From: Flavihumibacter petaseus NBRC 106054
GTDB lineage: Bacteria > Bacteroidota > Bacteroidia > Chitinophagales > Chitinophagaceae
Direction of reading: 5' to 3'
Assembly: GCF_000974785.1 (NCBI RefSeq)
Contig: NZ_BBWV01000003.1
Coordinates: 806,001-870,000 of the forward strand
DNA: 64,000 bases
Part shown: piece after piece, positions 36,589 to 45,242 of the stretch
Layout: every line of letters starts with the position of its first letter
How positions within the stretch are numbered: the first letter of the stretch is position 1
Translations under genes and position numbers: made by a program
Notes under the pieces: model-generated
What the model saw: only the letters and a program-made list of their open reading frames with translations
What the model was told of the DNA's origin: nothing
Database searches by the model: none

Positions 36589-37020
36589 CTTTTTAAAATA
36601 TTGCAATTCATAAAACTCAGTGAAATGAGCCACCAGACTGCGTTTTATATCCGTATGTGAAGTATTCGTCTAAAAATGCTTTCTGCAAACGTGTAAATAG
36701 CTAAACATATGAATCGCTAATCGAATAAATTGTTAAACGGGTAGAAGGCCAGGCGGCTAAATGGTTAAACGGGTAGATGGTTAAACGGGTAAATAATATG
36801 CCAGATCCTCCTGGAAAATCATTATCGGATAAGGGTGGCAAGGCACACCGACTCCATCATTGGCAGGAAATACAGGGAAGCCAGCTCAGTCCTGTTCCGG
36901 CTTGATTAACGAAGGTCTGTTTTGTATTCATTTCATATCCGTCTATATCGCATACGTTTGTGAAATGTAGTCTGGTGGCTCATTTCACTGAGTTTTATAA
37001 ATTACCTGTTTTATAAAAAG
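36589..37020. repeat. Inverted-repeat element A (MITE-like) with tandem repeats inside
   Basis: Two ~70-base arms in opposite orientation (36589-36658 and 36951-37020) share about 85 percent identity over 55 bases, including the core TGAAATGAGCCACCAG; weaker similarity extends outward to about 36573 and 37037. The middle holds four tandem 16-base units at 36732-36795 (consensus GTTAAACGGGTAGATG, second unit degenerate). No open frame of note is inside. The same arm occurs twice more in the window (element B at 44.9-45.2 kb and a lone arm at 49.8 kb). The rest of the gap 36530-36588 shows nothing. It could be a non-autonomous transposable element or a REP-pair-like repeat. Confidence 0.8.
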
Positions 37021-37106
37021 CAGCCCTTTCCTTCGCCGGGTATCCGGACCCAAACCTTCCTAAATACATAAGTGCTAACATAACGCCAGAAATTGTTAAC
37101 CCGCTG

Positions 37107-37138
37107 TTTGTTTCACCCTCGTTTCCATTCTAATTTGC
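37107..37138 (+). promoter_or_regulatory. Bacteroidota-type promoter of the third SusC/D locus
   Basis: TTTG at 37107-37110 is followed, after 20 bases, by TAATTTGC at 37131-37138. This is the best match in the window to the Bacteroidota housekeeping promoter (-33 TTTG, spacer 19-21, -7 TAnnTTTG). Transcription would start near 37145 and leave a leader of about 165 bases before SusC, enough for antisense or attenuator control, although I see no strong hairpin in it. Confidence 0.55.
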
Positions 37139-37310
37139 CTTCATTGATTTGGTATGTCTTATTGTGCCGGAGATTGACTTGCTCCTGTTGCCGTGTTTTT
37201 GATTAGTAGCCCAGCCTGCTCCAGTTGCTGTTTTGAATATGCTGCCAGATCCGACAGTAAAAAATCTGAACAAATAAGGATCTCTATTATCTAACCAATC
37301 ATTACTGCTT

Positions 37311-40300
37311 ATGTACTTATCCTCCACTGGAAAAGCACTGCTTTCCCGGTTAAGGCAGCTATTGCCCCTTTTGTTACTGGCCAGCGCTTTGGCCGGCCTG
37401 CCTTCAGCAGGTTTTTCCCAGCAAAAAAAGATCACCATTACAGGCACCATCAGAGATTCTACCGGTGCGATTACGCCGGGTATCAGTATTGTAGTGAAAA
37501 GCCGTTCCGGTGAAGGAACGAGTTCCGACATGAATGGAAAATTCGTGCTGGACGTACTACCGGATGATGAACTGGAAATTACAGCCCAGGGATTTTCATC
37601 GCAAACCATTGCTGTCAGCAACAGGACCGTCATCGACATCGTGGTGAAGTCACTGGCCAATACCATGCAGGATGTGGTGGTAACTGCCTACGGCCGCAAA
37701 CAGCGTAAAGAAGCGACAGTCGGTTCTGTTACGACCATCAAACCCGGGGACCTAAAAATTCCTGCCAGTAACCTTACCACGGCATTATCGGGACAGATCG
37801 CCGGCCTGATTTCCTATCAGCGCAGTGGCCAGCCCGGAGCCGATAACGCTAACTTTTTTGTAAGAGGCGTTACCACATTCGGTTACAAGCAGGATCCGCT
37901 GATCCTGATCGATAACGTCGAACTGACTGCCAACGATCTCGCCCGCATCCAGGTAGATGATATCGCCAGCTTCTCCATCCTGAAAGACGCAAGCGCTACT
38001 GCACTCTATGGTGCCCGCGGTGCCAACGGGGTGATCCTCGTGACCACCAAGGAAGGCAAGGAAGGCAAGGCCCAGATCAACCTCCGCCTCGAAGAATCCA
38101 TTTCCCAACCAACCCAAAGCATCGAACTGGCTGATCCGATTACTTACATGCGCGGCTACAATGAAGCTATCGCCAATCGCGTAACCGATGAGAACCGCCA
38201 GGCTCCCCGCTATACGGAAAACGATATCCGCAACCGGATGGATCCCAACCGCAACCAGTATGTGTACCCGGTAGTCAACTGGATGGACATGCTGATGAAG
38301 TCACGCACGGCCAACCATCGCATGAACATGGGCGTTAGCGGCGGCGGTAAAGTGGCGCGTTACTATATTTCCGGTTCTGCCATGTTCGACAACGGCACGC
38401 TGAAGAAGGATGACATGAATACCTTCAGCAGCAATGCGAAATTCCGCAACTACCAGCTGCGTTCCAATGTGAATGTGAACATCACCAGTACCACGCAGGC
38501 GGTCGTAAGATTATCGGGAAACTTTGATGAATTCACCGGCCCCATTTCCGATTCAGGGGATATCAATACCGATATCTATTCCCTGATCCTGCATACCAGC
38601 CCGGTGGATTTCCCCGCGTATTACGCACCGGATGCCGCGAATGCCTATACGCAGCATATCCTTTTCGGTAATACACTCCGGGATGGTAACCTGGCTAAAA
38701 ATCCCTACGCCGAACTGATGCGGGGATACCAGAATTTCTCCCGCTCCCGCATGAGTGCGCAAATCGAACTCACGCAGAAACTGGGCTTCATCACAGAAGG
38801 CCTGAATTTCCGCGGGCTGCTGAGCACCAACCGGTTTTCCTATTTTGATGTAACCCGCCGGTACAATCCTTTTTACTATACCATTCCCAATGCGGGGTAC
38901 GACAAAGTCAGCAACTCCTATACCTTATCCTGGCTCAACAACCAGAATTCCAATTTCGCCCAGCCCACAGAATACCTCGATTATGTTTCCAATCCCTGGA
39001 ACCGCCAGATCAATTCATTCTACTACCTGCAGGGTGTAATTGATTACGATCGCAAATTCGGTGAACATGGCGTCAGCGCTTCTGTGGTTGCCACCAGGCA
39101 GCAATCACTCGCTGTGAGTAAGGAAGTTAACGACCTGCTGTCATCACTACCATACCGTAACATCGGGCTGGCCGGCCGTGCCACCTATTCCTATTCCAGC
39201 CGCTATTTCCTGGAATTCAACTTCGGGTACAACGGGTCTGAACGCTTCTCTGAACAAAATCGTTATGGCTTCTTCCCGACACTGGGTGCATCCTGGGTTT
39301 TATCCAATGAGAAATTCTGGAAGGGCGGAATCTCCGATATCATCCAGCGCCTGAAACTGCGCGCCAGCCATGGACTTTCGGGTAACGATGCCATCAGCGA
39401 TGAACGGTTTTACTATATGTCCAACGTGAACCTCAACGGCCCGACGGCTGCCGTTTTCGGTCTCCGTAATACCTATTCGCAGCCCAGCATCCTGATCTCC
39501 CGGTACCAGAACAACGCTGTCACCTGGGAGCAATCTCTGTCCACCAACCTGGGACTGGAAATGCAGCTCTTCAAGGGACTGAATATTACTGCCGAAGTAT
39601 ACCGCATGAAACGCAGCAATATCCTCCAGGTAAGAAATACCATTCCCACGACACTCGGATTGGAAGCTCCGATCAGTGCCAACCTCGGGAAGGCAGAAAC
39701 CAGGGGCATCGACCTGCAGGCCGATTACACGGTCAATTTTGCAGGCGGTAAAGGATGGATCAAAGGCCGCGGCAACATGACCTTCTCCCGCAACAAATAC
39801 ACCGAGTATGAGGAACCACAATACGACGAACCCTGGCGCAGCCGTATCGGTCAGCCTTTGAACAGGCCTTTCGGTTATATCGCAGAAAGACTGTTCGTAG
39901 ACGATAAGGAAGTGGCTGCATCGCCCCAACAGAATTTTCCCGGTGAAACCATGGCCGTGCGGGGAGGAGATATCAAATACCGTGACGTAAATGGTGATGG
40001 CATCATTTCCGAAAGAGACCAGGTTTTCTTTGGTTACCCCACGGTGCCTGAAATCATCTATGGCTTTGGTGCATCCAGCGGGTATAAAGGATTTGACCTG
40101 TCCTTCTTCTTCCAGGGATCTGCACGTTCTTCCTTCTTTGTTGATCCGAACAAGACAGCACCCTTCGTCAACAATACCAACCTGCTGCAGGTGTATGCCG
40201 ACAGTCACTGGTCTGAAGAAAACCAGGACCTGTACGCCATCTGGCCGCGCTATTCGCCGGAACAGCATGCCAACAACACACAAATGAGCACCTGGTATAT

Positions 40301-40523
40301 GCGCAACGGTTCTTTCCTCCGCCTGAAATCTGTTGAACTGGGATACACAGTGCCGGCACGCGTTTCCAAAAAACTGTTCATGCAGAACCTCCGTGTTTAT
40401 GTGAACGGGATGAACCTCATCTGCTGGAGCCCGTTCAAAGACTGGGATCCGGAACTCGCGGGTAACGGCCTGGCTTACCCGATCCAGCGCGTTTTCAGTT
40501 TTGCCATTAATGCCAATTTTTAA
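37311..40523 (+). CDS. SusC/RagA TonB-dependent transporter (third locus)
   Basis: A 1070-residue outer-membrane importer with an N-terminal signal (LPLLLLASALAGLPSAGFSQ), a carboxypeptidase-regulatory-like domain (ITITGTIRDSTGAITPGISI), the MQDVVVTAYGRKQRKEATVG region, the plug (VRGVTTFGYKQDPLILIDNV) and a barrel ending RVFSFAINANF. There is no STN domain and no regulator gene beside it. The locus runs SusC, SusD, DUF5000-type and DUF4998-type lipoproteins and has no enzyme, so the glycan or other ligand is not predictable; partner enzymes must be encoded elsewhere, or the ligand may be small. Confidence 0.96.
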   Translation: MYLSSTGKALLSRLRQLLPLLLLASALAGLPSAGFSQQKKITITGTIRDSTGAITPGISIVVKSRSGEGTSSDMNGKFVLDVLPDDELEITAQGFSSQTIAVSNRTVIDIVVKSLANTMQDVVVTAYGRKQRKEATVGSVTTIKPGDLKIPASNLTTALSGQIAGLISYQRSGQPGADNANFFVRGVTTFGYKQDPLILIDNVELTANDLARIQVDDIASFSILKDASATALYGARGANGVILVTTKEGKEGKAQINLRLEESISQPTQSIELADPITYMRGYNEAIANRVTDENRQAPRYTENDIRNRMDPNRNQYVYPVVNWMDMLMKSRTANHRMNMGVSGGGKVARYYISGSAMFDNGTLKKDDMNTFSSNAKFRNYQLRSNVNVNITSTTQAVVRLSGNFDEFTGPISDSGDINTDIYSLILHTSPVDFPAYYAPDAANAYTQHILFGNTLRDGNLAKNPYAELMRGYQNFSRSRMSAQIELTQKLGFITEGLNFRGLLSTNRFSYFDVTRRYNPFYYTIPNAGYDKVSNSYTLSWLNNQNSNFAQPTEYLDYVSNPWNRQINSFYYLQGVIDYDRKFGEHGVSASVVATRQQSLAVSKEVNDLLSSLPYRNIGLAGRATYSYSSRYFLEFNFGYNGSERFSEQNRYGFFPTLGASWVLSNEKFWKGGISDIIQRLKLRASHGLSGNDAISDERFYYMSNVNLNGPTAAVFGLRNTYSQPSILISRYQNNAVTWEQSLSTNLGLEMQLFKGLNITAEVYRMKRSNILQVRNTIPTTLGLEAPISANLGKAETRGIDLQADYTVNFAGGKGWIKGRGNMTFSRNKYTEYEEPQYDEPWRSRIGQPLNRPFGYIAERLFVDDKEVAASPQQNFPGETMAVRGGDIKYRDVNGDGIISERDQVFFGYPTVPEIIYGFGASSGYKGFDLSFFFQGSARSSFFVDPNKTAPFVNNTNLLQVYADSHWSEENQDLYAIWPRYSPEQHANNTQMSTWYMRNGSFLRLKSVELGYTVPARVSKKLFMQNLRVYVNGMNLICWSPFKDWDPELAGNGLAYPIQRVFSFAINANF

Positions 40524-40541
40524 ACCAATCCTGCAATTGTG

Positions 40542-42452
40542 ATGAAAGCAAAAAAGTTCTTCGTTTATATATGGCTGGTAGCAACAGGATCCATCCTCGT
40601 TACTTCCTGCAAAAAATACCTTGATGTAGTTCCGGACAACGTCGCGACCATCGATTACGCCTTCCGCAACAGGCTGGAAGCAGAAAAATATCTTTTTACC
40701 TGTTACAACACCCTGCAACAACTCAGCCGGGTGGACCTCAATCCCGGATTTACCACCTCCGGAGAAGTGGTAATGCCTTCTTTCTGGGGCGAACCCCAGA
40801 TGTTCATGGACGGCTTCCAGATCCTTCGCGGTACGCAGACTGCGATTAATCCCACACTCAATTTCTGGGATGGAAAAGGCGGCGCACCGTCGATGTACCA
40901 GGCCATCCGGCGTTGCAATATCCTGATCGACAACATCAGTCTTCCGCCCGACCTTTCCCCGCAGGAAAAGAAAAGGTGGACCGCAGAAGCGAAATTCCTG
41001 AAAGCCTATTATCACTTCTGGCTGACCAGGATGTACGGTCCCATCCCCGTCATCCGTACCAACCTCCCGGTGAGTGCAACTTCCGAAGAAGTGCGTATTC
41101 CCCGGGAACATGTTGACACCGTGTTTAACTACGTGGTAGCCCTGCTCGATGAAGCCATTACAGACCTGCCGGAAGAGATCCAGGTAGAATCCAATGAGAT
41201 GGGCCGGATCACCAAAACCATTGCCCGCGCTGTAAAAGCTGAAGTGCGGGTGACACAGGCAAGTCCCCTGTTCAACGGCAACCCCGATATGGCTGCCCTG
41301 AAAGACAAGGAAGGCAATGCCTTATTTGCCCCTGAAACCGATCCGAAAAAATGGGAAGTGGCAGTCGCAGCCTGCAAAGAAGCCATCGATGCCTGCCATG
41401 CCGCCAACTACCAGCTCTATCATTTTGTGGCACCGGGCAACCTCGGACAGGTGTCCGATTCCACCAAGCTGCTGCTGACCCTTCAGAATGCCGTGACCGA
41501 CGATTGGAACGATGAAGAGATCTGGGCATTAAACCCCGGCTACAATTACCAGCGCGTCACCGCGGCACGCCTTACGCCCGGCGCAATGAACAACTATTAC
41601 ATCTATGGCCAGTTCGGTTCCACCATCAATACGGCAGAAATGTTTTACTCCAACCATGGGGTGCCCATCGAGGAAGACAAAACCTGGAATTATGCAGAAA
41701 GGTTTAACCTGACTACGGGCAATGAGGCCAATCGTTTCTATGTGGAACAGGGATATACAACCGTACAGTTACACCTCAACCGGGAACCACGATTCTATGC
41801 CAGCCTCGGCTTTGATGGCGGCAAGTGGTTTGGTAACGGCCAGCTCAGTGATGCCACTGCCTATCACCTCCAGGGGCGTATTGGCGGACCGGCAGGAAAA
41901 ACTGACGGTACGCGGTACAATGTGTCCGGTTACTGGCCCAAGAAACTGATCCACTACCAGACCGTACTCGATGAGAACATTACCTCAGAAGTCTGGTATC
42001 CCTGGCCGGTCATACGGATGGCGGGTTTATACCTGCTGTATGCAGAAGCACTGAATGAAAGCGAAGGCCCAACCGGCAATGCCCTGCAATGGATCAACCA
42101 GGTACGCAACCGCGCCGGGCTGGAAAACGTGGAAACGGCATGGACCCAATATTCAAAATATCCCGCTGCCTATACAACAAAAGACGGCCTGCGCAAAATC
42201 ATACAGCACGAAAGGAGAATTGAATTGTGTTTCGAGGGACAGGCCGGATGGGATCTCCGCCGCTGGAAAACGATGGCCGATGTGTTGAGCCGTCCCATCC
42301 AGGGCTGGGATATCGATCAGTCGGAAGCCGGGTACTATTACCGTCCGCGGACCATCCTCACACCGTCCTTCCAGACCCGGGATTATTTCTGGCCGATCCT
42401 TACCGACAACCTTTCCGTAAATCCCAAACTCGTTCAAAACCTTTACTGGTAA
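40542..42452 (+). CDS. SusD/RagB-family nutrient-binding lipoprotein (third locus)
   Basis: A 636-residue lipoprotein (ILVTSCKKYLD), longer than the other two SusD proteins here. SusD hallmarks: KYLDVVPDNVATIDYAFRNR, WTAEAKFLKAYYHFWLTRMY, TKTIARAVKAEVRVTQASPL, PVIRMAGLYLLYAEALNE, IIQHERRIELCFEGQAGWDL and a C-terminal WPILTDNLSVNPKLVQN. It caps the SusC encoded 18 bases upstream. The double ATG (MMKAK) was reduced to ATG 40542, the first in the frame after a GTG. Confidence 0.95.
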   Translation: MKAKKFFVYIWLVATGSILVTSCKKYLDVVPDNVATIDYAFRNRLEAEKYLFTCYNTLQQLSRVDLNPGFTTSGEVVMPSFWGEPQMFMDGFQILRGTQTAINPTLNFWDGKGGAPSMYQAIRRCNILIDNISLPPDLSPQEKKRWTAEAKFLKAYYHFWLTRMYGPIPVIRTNLPVSATSEEVRIPREHVDTVFNYVVALLDEAITDLPEEIQVESNEMGRITKTIARAVKAEVRVTQASPLFNGNPDMAALKDKEGNALFAPETDPKKWEVAVAACKEAIDACHAANYQLYHFVAPGNLGQVSDSTKLLLTLQNAVTDDWNDEEIWALNPGYNYQRVTAARLTPGAMNNYYIYGQFGSTINTAEMFYSNHGVPIEEDKTWNYAERFNLTTGNEANRFYVEQGYTTVQLHLNREPRFYASLGFDGGKWFGNGQLSDATAYHLQGRIGGPAGKTDGTRYNVSGYWPKKLIHYQTVLDENITSEVWYPWPVIRMAGLYLLYAEALNESEGPTGNALQWINQVRNRAGLENVETAWTQYSKYPAAYTTKDGLRKIIQHERRIELCFEGQAGWDLRRWKTMADVLSRPIQGWDIDQSEAGYYYRPRTILTPSFQTRDYFWPILTDNLSVNPKLVQNLYW

Positions 42453-42467
42453 ACCAAAATATTTCAC

Positions 42468-43646
42468 ATGCTTAGCAATAGAATACTACTGTGCTGCTGG
42501 CTCGTTTCCCTGACAATACTGTCGTGCGACAAGAAAGCAGACTACAACAGTCCGCCCTCTACTGATCCCACCAAACCACTGCCCGTAACGAATGTTCAGT
42601 CCGTTGCCGTGAATGGTGGTGCCGAGATCTCCTACGACCTGCCCAAATCCGACAACATCCTGTATGTGCAGGCCGACTACAAGATCAACCAGTCAGTTTC
42701 ACGGCAAACAAAAGCTTCCTATTATGACAACAAGCTGGTGGTGGATGGTTTCAATGAGGAACAGGATTACCAGGTAACCCTCACCGTTATCTCGCGTGCT
42801 GAAGTAAAATCAGACCCGGTTACTGTAACCGTGCATCCCTTGAAACCGGTATACCGGCTCGTGCGGGAAACCATTACTGCATTGCCTGATTTCGGTGGTG
42901 TATTTGTCAGCGGCACCAATTCCCGGAAAAAAGATGTAGGTGTGATTGTGATGACGAAAGACCAGAATGGCGACTGGCAGGTTGCCGATCAGCAATTCTC
43001 TGCATTTGAAAATATCAAATTCAGCGTAAGGGGATATGCCGCTGAGCCGCGGGACTTTGCCATTTTCACCACGGACAAATGGAACAATGTTTCCGATACC
43101 CTGTTCACCACCCTGACACCGTTGTATGAATACCAGCTGGACAAAGCAAAGTTTCAGCCTTACCCGCTTCCCACTGACCAGGCATCCGACTGGGGCTGGG
43201 AGGTGAATTACCTGTGGGACAATGATGGAATAACCGAAGGCAGCGGCTTCCATACTGCAGTAGGTGGTGGCATGCCCCAGCATTTCACCTTTGACCTTGG
43301 GGTGAGCTCACAGCTGAGCCGGTACAAGATCTGGGAAAGAACAGGCACGTATACCTATTACCATGGCAATCCTAAACGCTGGCGCATCTGGGGAGCAACC
43401 AATCCCAACCCCGATGGGAGCTTTGACGGATGGACCCTGTTAGGCGAGTTCGAGTGTTATCCCAAACCTTCCGGATTACCAGGCCCATCCTTCACCCCGG
43501 AAGATGAACTCTTTGCACAAGCCGGCTTCGAGTACAATTTCCCGGTGGGTCTGCCTGCAGTGCGTTACCTGCGTTTCGAAACGCTGGAAACCTGGTCGGG
43601 CAGCAGCTTCATGCATATGATGGAACTCACTTTCTGGGGCAATTAA
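42468..43646 (+). CDS. DUF4959/DUF5000-type binding lipoprotein (F5/8 type C-like C-terminus)
   Basis: A 392-residue lipoprotein (LTILSCDKK). The N-terminal DUF4959-like fibronectin-type domain contains VTNVQSVAVNGGAEISYDLP and DNILYVQADYKINQ; a middle domain (DUF5126-like) contains VIVMTKDQNGDWQVADQQ; the C-terminal domain (about 225-392) is a discoidin-like DUF5000 sandwich (GMPQHFTFDLGVSSQLSRYK, ending YLRFETLETWSGSSFMHMME). These proteins take the SusE place and are thought to bind ligand at the surface. The start gives a short lipoprotein signal; gap to SusD is 15 bases. Confidence 0.88.
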   Translation: MLSNRILLCCWLVSLTILSCDKKADYNSPPSTDPTKPLPVTNVQSVAVNGGAEISYDLPKSDNILYVQADYKINQSVSRQTKASYYDNKLVVDGFNEEQDYQVTLTVISRAEVKSDPVTVTVHPLKPVYRLVRETITALPDFGGVFVSGTNSRKKDVGVIVMTKDQNGDWQVADQQFSAFENIKFSVRGYAAEPRDFAIFTTDKWNNVSDTLFTTLTPLYEYQLDKAKFQPYPLPTDQASDWGWEVNYLWDNDGITEGSGFHTAVGGGMPQHFTFDLGVSSQLSRYKIWERTGTYTYYHGNPKRWRIWGATNPNPDGSFDGWTLLGEFECYPKPSGLPGPSFTPEDELFAQAGFEYNFPVGLPAVRYLRFETLETWSGSSFMHMMELTFWGN

Positions 43647-43681
43647 CCCCAAACTTCAATCCTCAAACATCAAACCTTAAA

Positions 43682-44740
43682 ATGAAACATCAAACGATAA
43701 AGTGGGCTGCAGCGATCTGCCTGTTCCTGGCCGTGGCTGCTTCCTGCAGCAAGGCGGACAGTAATTTCCGCGATTACCTGAAAGAGCGGGAGATCATTTA
43801 TCCCGGCAATGTGGAACAGCTTACCGTTTATTCAGGATACAAGCGTGTGCTGGTCACGTGGTTGCCGAATACAGACCCTTCCATTGTCAGTTACAGGGTT
43901 TTCTGGAACAATGGCAATGACTCTCTTGAAATTCCGGCGTCAACACACCAGGCCAGTGACACGATCAGGCAGCTGATCACCGGTCTTCCGGAATCTACTA
44001 CCAATTTCTTCGTCTATTCCTATGACCAGCAGGGAAACCGGTCCACCCTTCGTCAGGTGCTGAATGTAAAAGTTTACGGCGACAACTACCTGTCGGGGTT
44101 GTATAACCGAAACCTCAGTTCGCTATCAATGAACGAAGACGGTGGGCTGGTCACCACCTGGGGCATACCTGATACAGTTAACGTACGTACCGAAATCCGG
44201 TACACCAATATCCGGGGCGAAGGCAAAACCGTTTTTCTGGGCCCTGACGATTTTGAAAAGACCCTTCCGGAATGGAAAGAAGGCACCAAAGTGTACTATC
44301 AGTCCTACTACAAACCCAGCAGCCAGGCAATCGACACTTTCGCGGTGGCGGGTGTTGATTCGATGGACAGGAAAGTCAAAGACATGCTGGATGCCAAACG
44401 CGAAGGCTGGTATTATTCCATGGGTACGCTGGACAGGCCATCAACAGCCCTCGCCAGTTTCGAAGAGTGGAAATGGGTCTATTTTAACGGAGACGGCGAG
44501 TACCAGTTCCAGATCGCCCCGTCTGTTTTTGCCAACACCACCCTCCAGGTGTACATGACCATCAATGAAGACAATACTGTAAATATCCTGTCGAAATCCG
44601 GCAGTGAAGCGGGGCTCTCAGTAGTAGCCGATGGCGCCTGCACCTATGATCCTGTTGGGCGCGTGTTTTACCTGAAATACATGTACCTGAATGCATCAGG
44701 GCTCTATCGCAAATTCGACGAAGTACTTTACGCGGAGTAG
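43682..44740 (+). CDS. DUF4998-type binding lipoprotein
   Basis: A 352-residue lipoprotein (VAASCSKAD). The first ~200 residues form two fibronectin-like repeats of the DUF4998 type (REIIYPGNVEQLTVYSGYKR, VLVTWLPNTDPSIVSYRVFW, LPESTTNFFVYSYDQQGNRS). The C-terminal third is a separate beta-rich domain (WKWVYFNGDGEYQFQIAPSV, then LKYMYLNASGLYRKFDEVLY) that may be a ligand module. DUF4998 and DUF5000 proteins frequently follow one SusCD pair together. It ends the third locus; an intrinsic terminator lies 36 bases downstream. Confidence 0.87.
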   Translation: MKHQTIKWAAAICLFLAVAASCSKADSNFRDYLKEREIIYPGNVEQLTVYSGYKRVLVTWLPNTDPSIVSYRVFWNNGNDSLEIPASTHQASDTIRQLITGLPESTTNFFVYSYDQQGNRSTLRQVLNVKVYGDNYLSGLYNRNLSSLSMNEDGGLVTTWGIPDTVNVRTEIRYTNIRGEGKTVFLGPDDFEKTLPEWKEGTKVYYQSYYKPSSQAIDTFAVAGVDSMDRKVKDMLDAKREGWYYSMGTLDRPSTALASFEEWKWVYFNGDGEYQFQIAPSVFANTTLQVYMTINEDNTVNILSKSGSEAGLSVVADGACTYDPVGRVFYLKYMYLNASGLYRKFDEVLYAE

Positions 44741-44776
44741 CATTGCCTTCCGTTGTATTGGTTAGAATTCCCAAAC

Positions 44777-44804
44777 GGGGCTGCTTTTCAGCGGCCCCTT
44801 TTTT
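44777..44804 (+). terminator. Intrinsic terminator of the third SusC/D locus
   Basis: GGGGCTGCT (44777-44785) pairs with AGCGGCCCC (44790-44798) around a four-base loop, with one G-T pair, and six T follow (44799-44804). It closes the SusC-SusD-DUF5000-DUF4998 transcription unit. Confidence 0.85.
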
Positions 44805-44820
44805 ATTAACGGTCCTCAGG

Positions 44821-44860
44821 CTTCTACCTGCTTCCACCTGCTTCCACCTGCTTCCACCTG
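44821..44860. repeat. Four tandem 10-base repeats (CTTCCACCTG)
   Basis: Four direct units in register, the first CTTCTACCTG and then three identical CTTCCACCTG, lie between the terminator and element B. A related motif (GCTTCAACCTG, GCTCCAACCTG) recurs at 55479-55500. No spacers, so this is not a CRISPR array. Confidence 0.9.
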
Positions 44861-44884
44861 ATGGTTTAGTTTGAGCAGGGGTTC

Positions 44885-45185
44885 CTTTTTGAAAAAAGAG
44901 CAATTCACAAGTTTGAGTGAAATGAGCCACCAGCCTGCGTTTCGTAGTCGTATGCGTATTACCCGTTTTATTCAGCGGCTTATTAAACGGATAAGTGATA
45001 CAAAAGAGAAATTGATCCAAAAGAGAAATTGATCCAAAAGAGAAGCTGATATAACGGCAGGCAAGTTAACGGAAACCTGTTCTTCCCCCGCAAATTAACC
45101 GTTTATAACGTATACGTTTCTGAAACGCAGGCTGGTGGCTCATTTCACTCGAATTTATGAATTGCCGGTTTTCCTGAAAGCAACA
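44885..45185. repeat. Inverted-repeat element B (MITE-like) with tandem 17-base repeats inside
   Basis: Arms of about 65-70 bases lie at 44887-44955 and 45111-45180 in opposite orientation and share the core GAGTGAAATGAGCCACCAGC with few differences; they match the arms of element A. The interior carries three tandem 17-base units at 45002-45052 (AAAAGAGAAATTGATCC twice exactly, third unit degenerate) and TTAAACGG motifs like those in element A. Outer similarity with element A continues to CCTTCGC (about 45197). The right arm also contains the small palindrome CGTTTCTGAAACG. The gap 44741-45242 thus holds a terminator, a tandem repeat and this element, and no gene. Confidence 0.82.
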
Positions 45186-45242
45186 CCTTCCTTCGCTAAA
45201 GCTTCGGCAGGCAAAGCCAAACTCCAGACCCCAAACTTTCTT

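Noticed and set aside
36581-37045. GGTATCC at both sides of element A as a possible target-site duplication
   Set aside because: The left copy (36581-36587) lies inside the region that still aligns with the right arm, so it cannot be a clean duplication flank; a seven-base match is also easy to find by chance.
39300-41111. A 603-codon open frame antisense to the third SusC and SusD genes
   Set aside because: It spans two genes with clear family matches on the other strand and reads as cysteine/histidine-rich non-homologous sequence, typical of a shadow frame.
44821-45052. A CRISPR array
   Set aside because: The repeats are short and directly adjacent, without spacers, and there are no cas genes.
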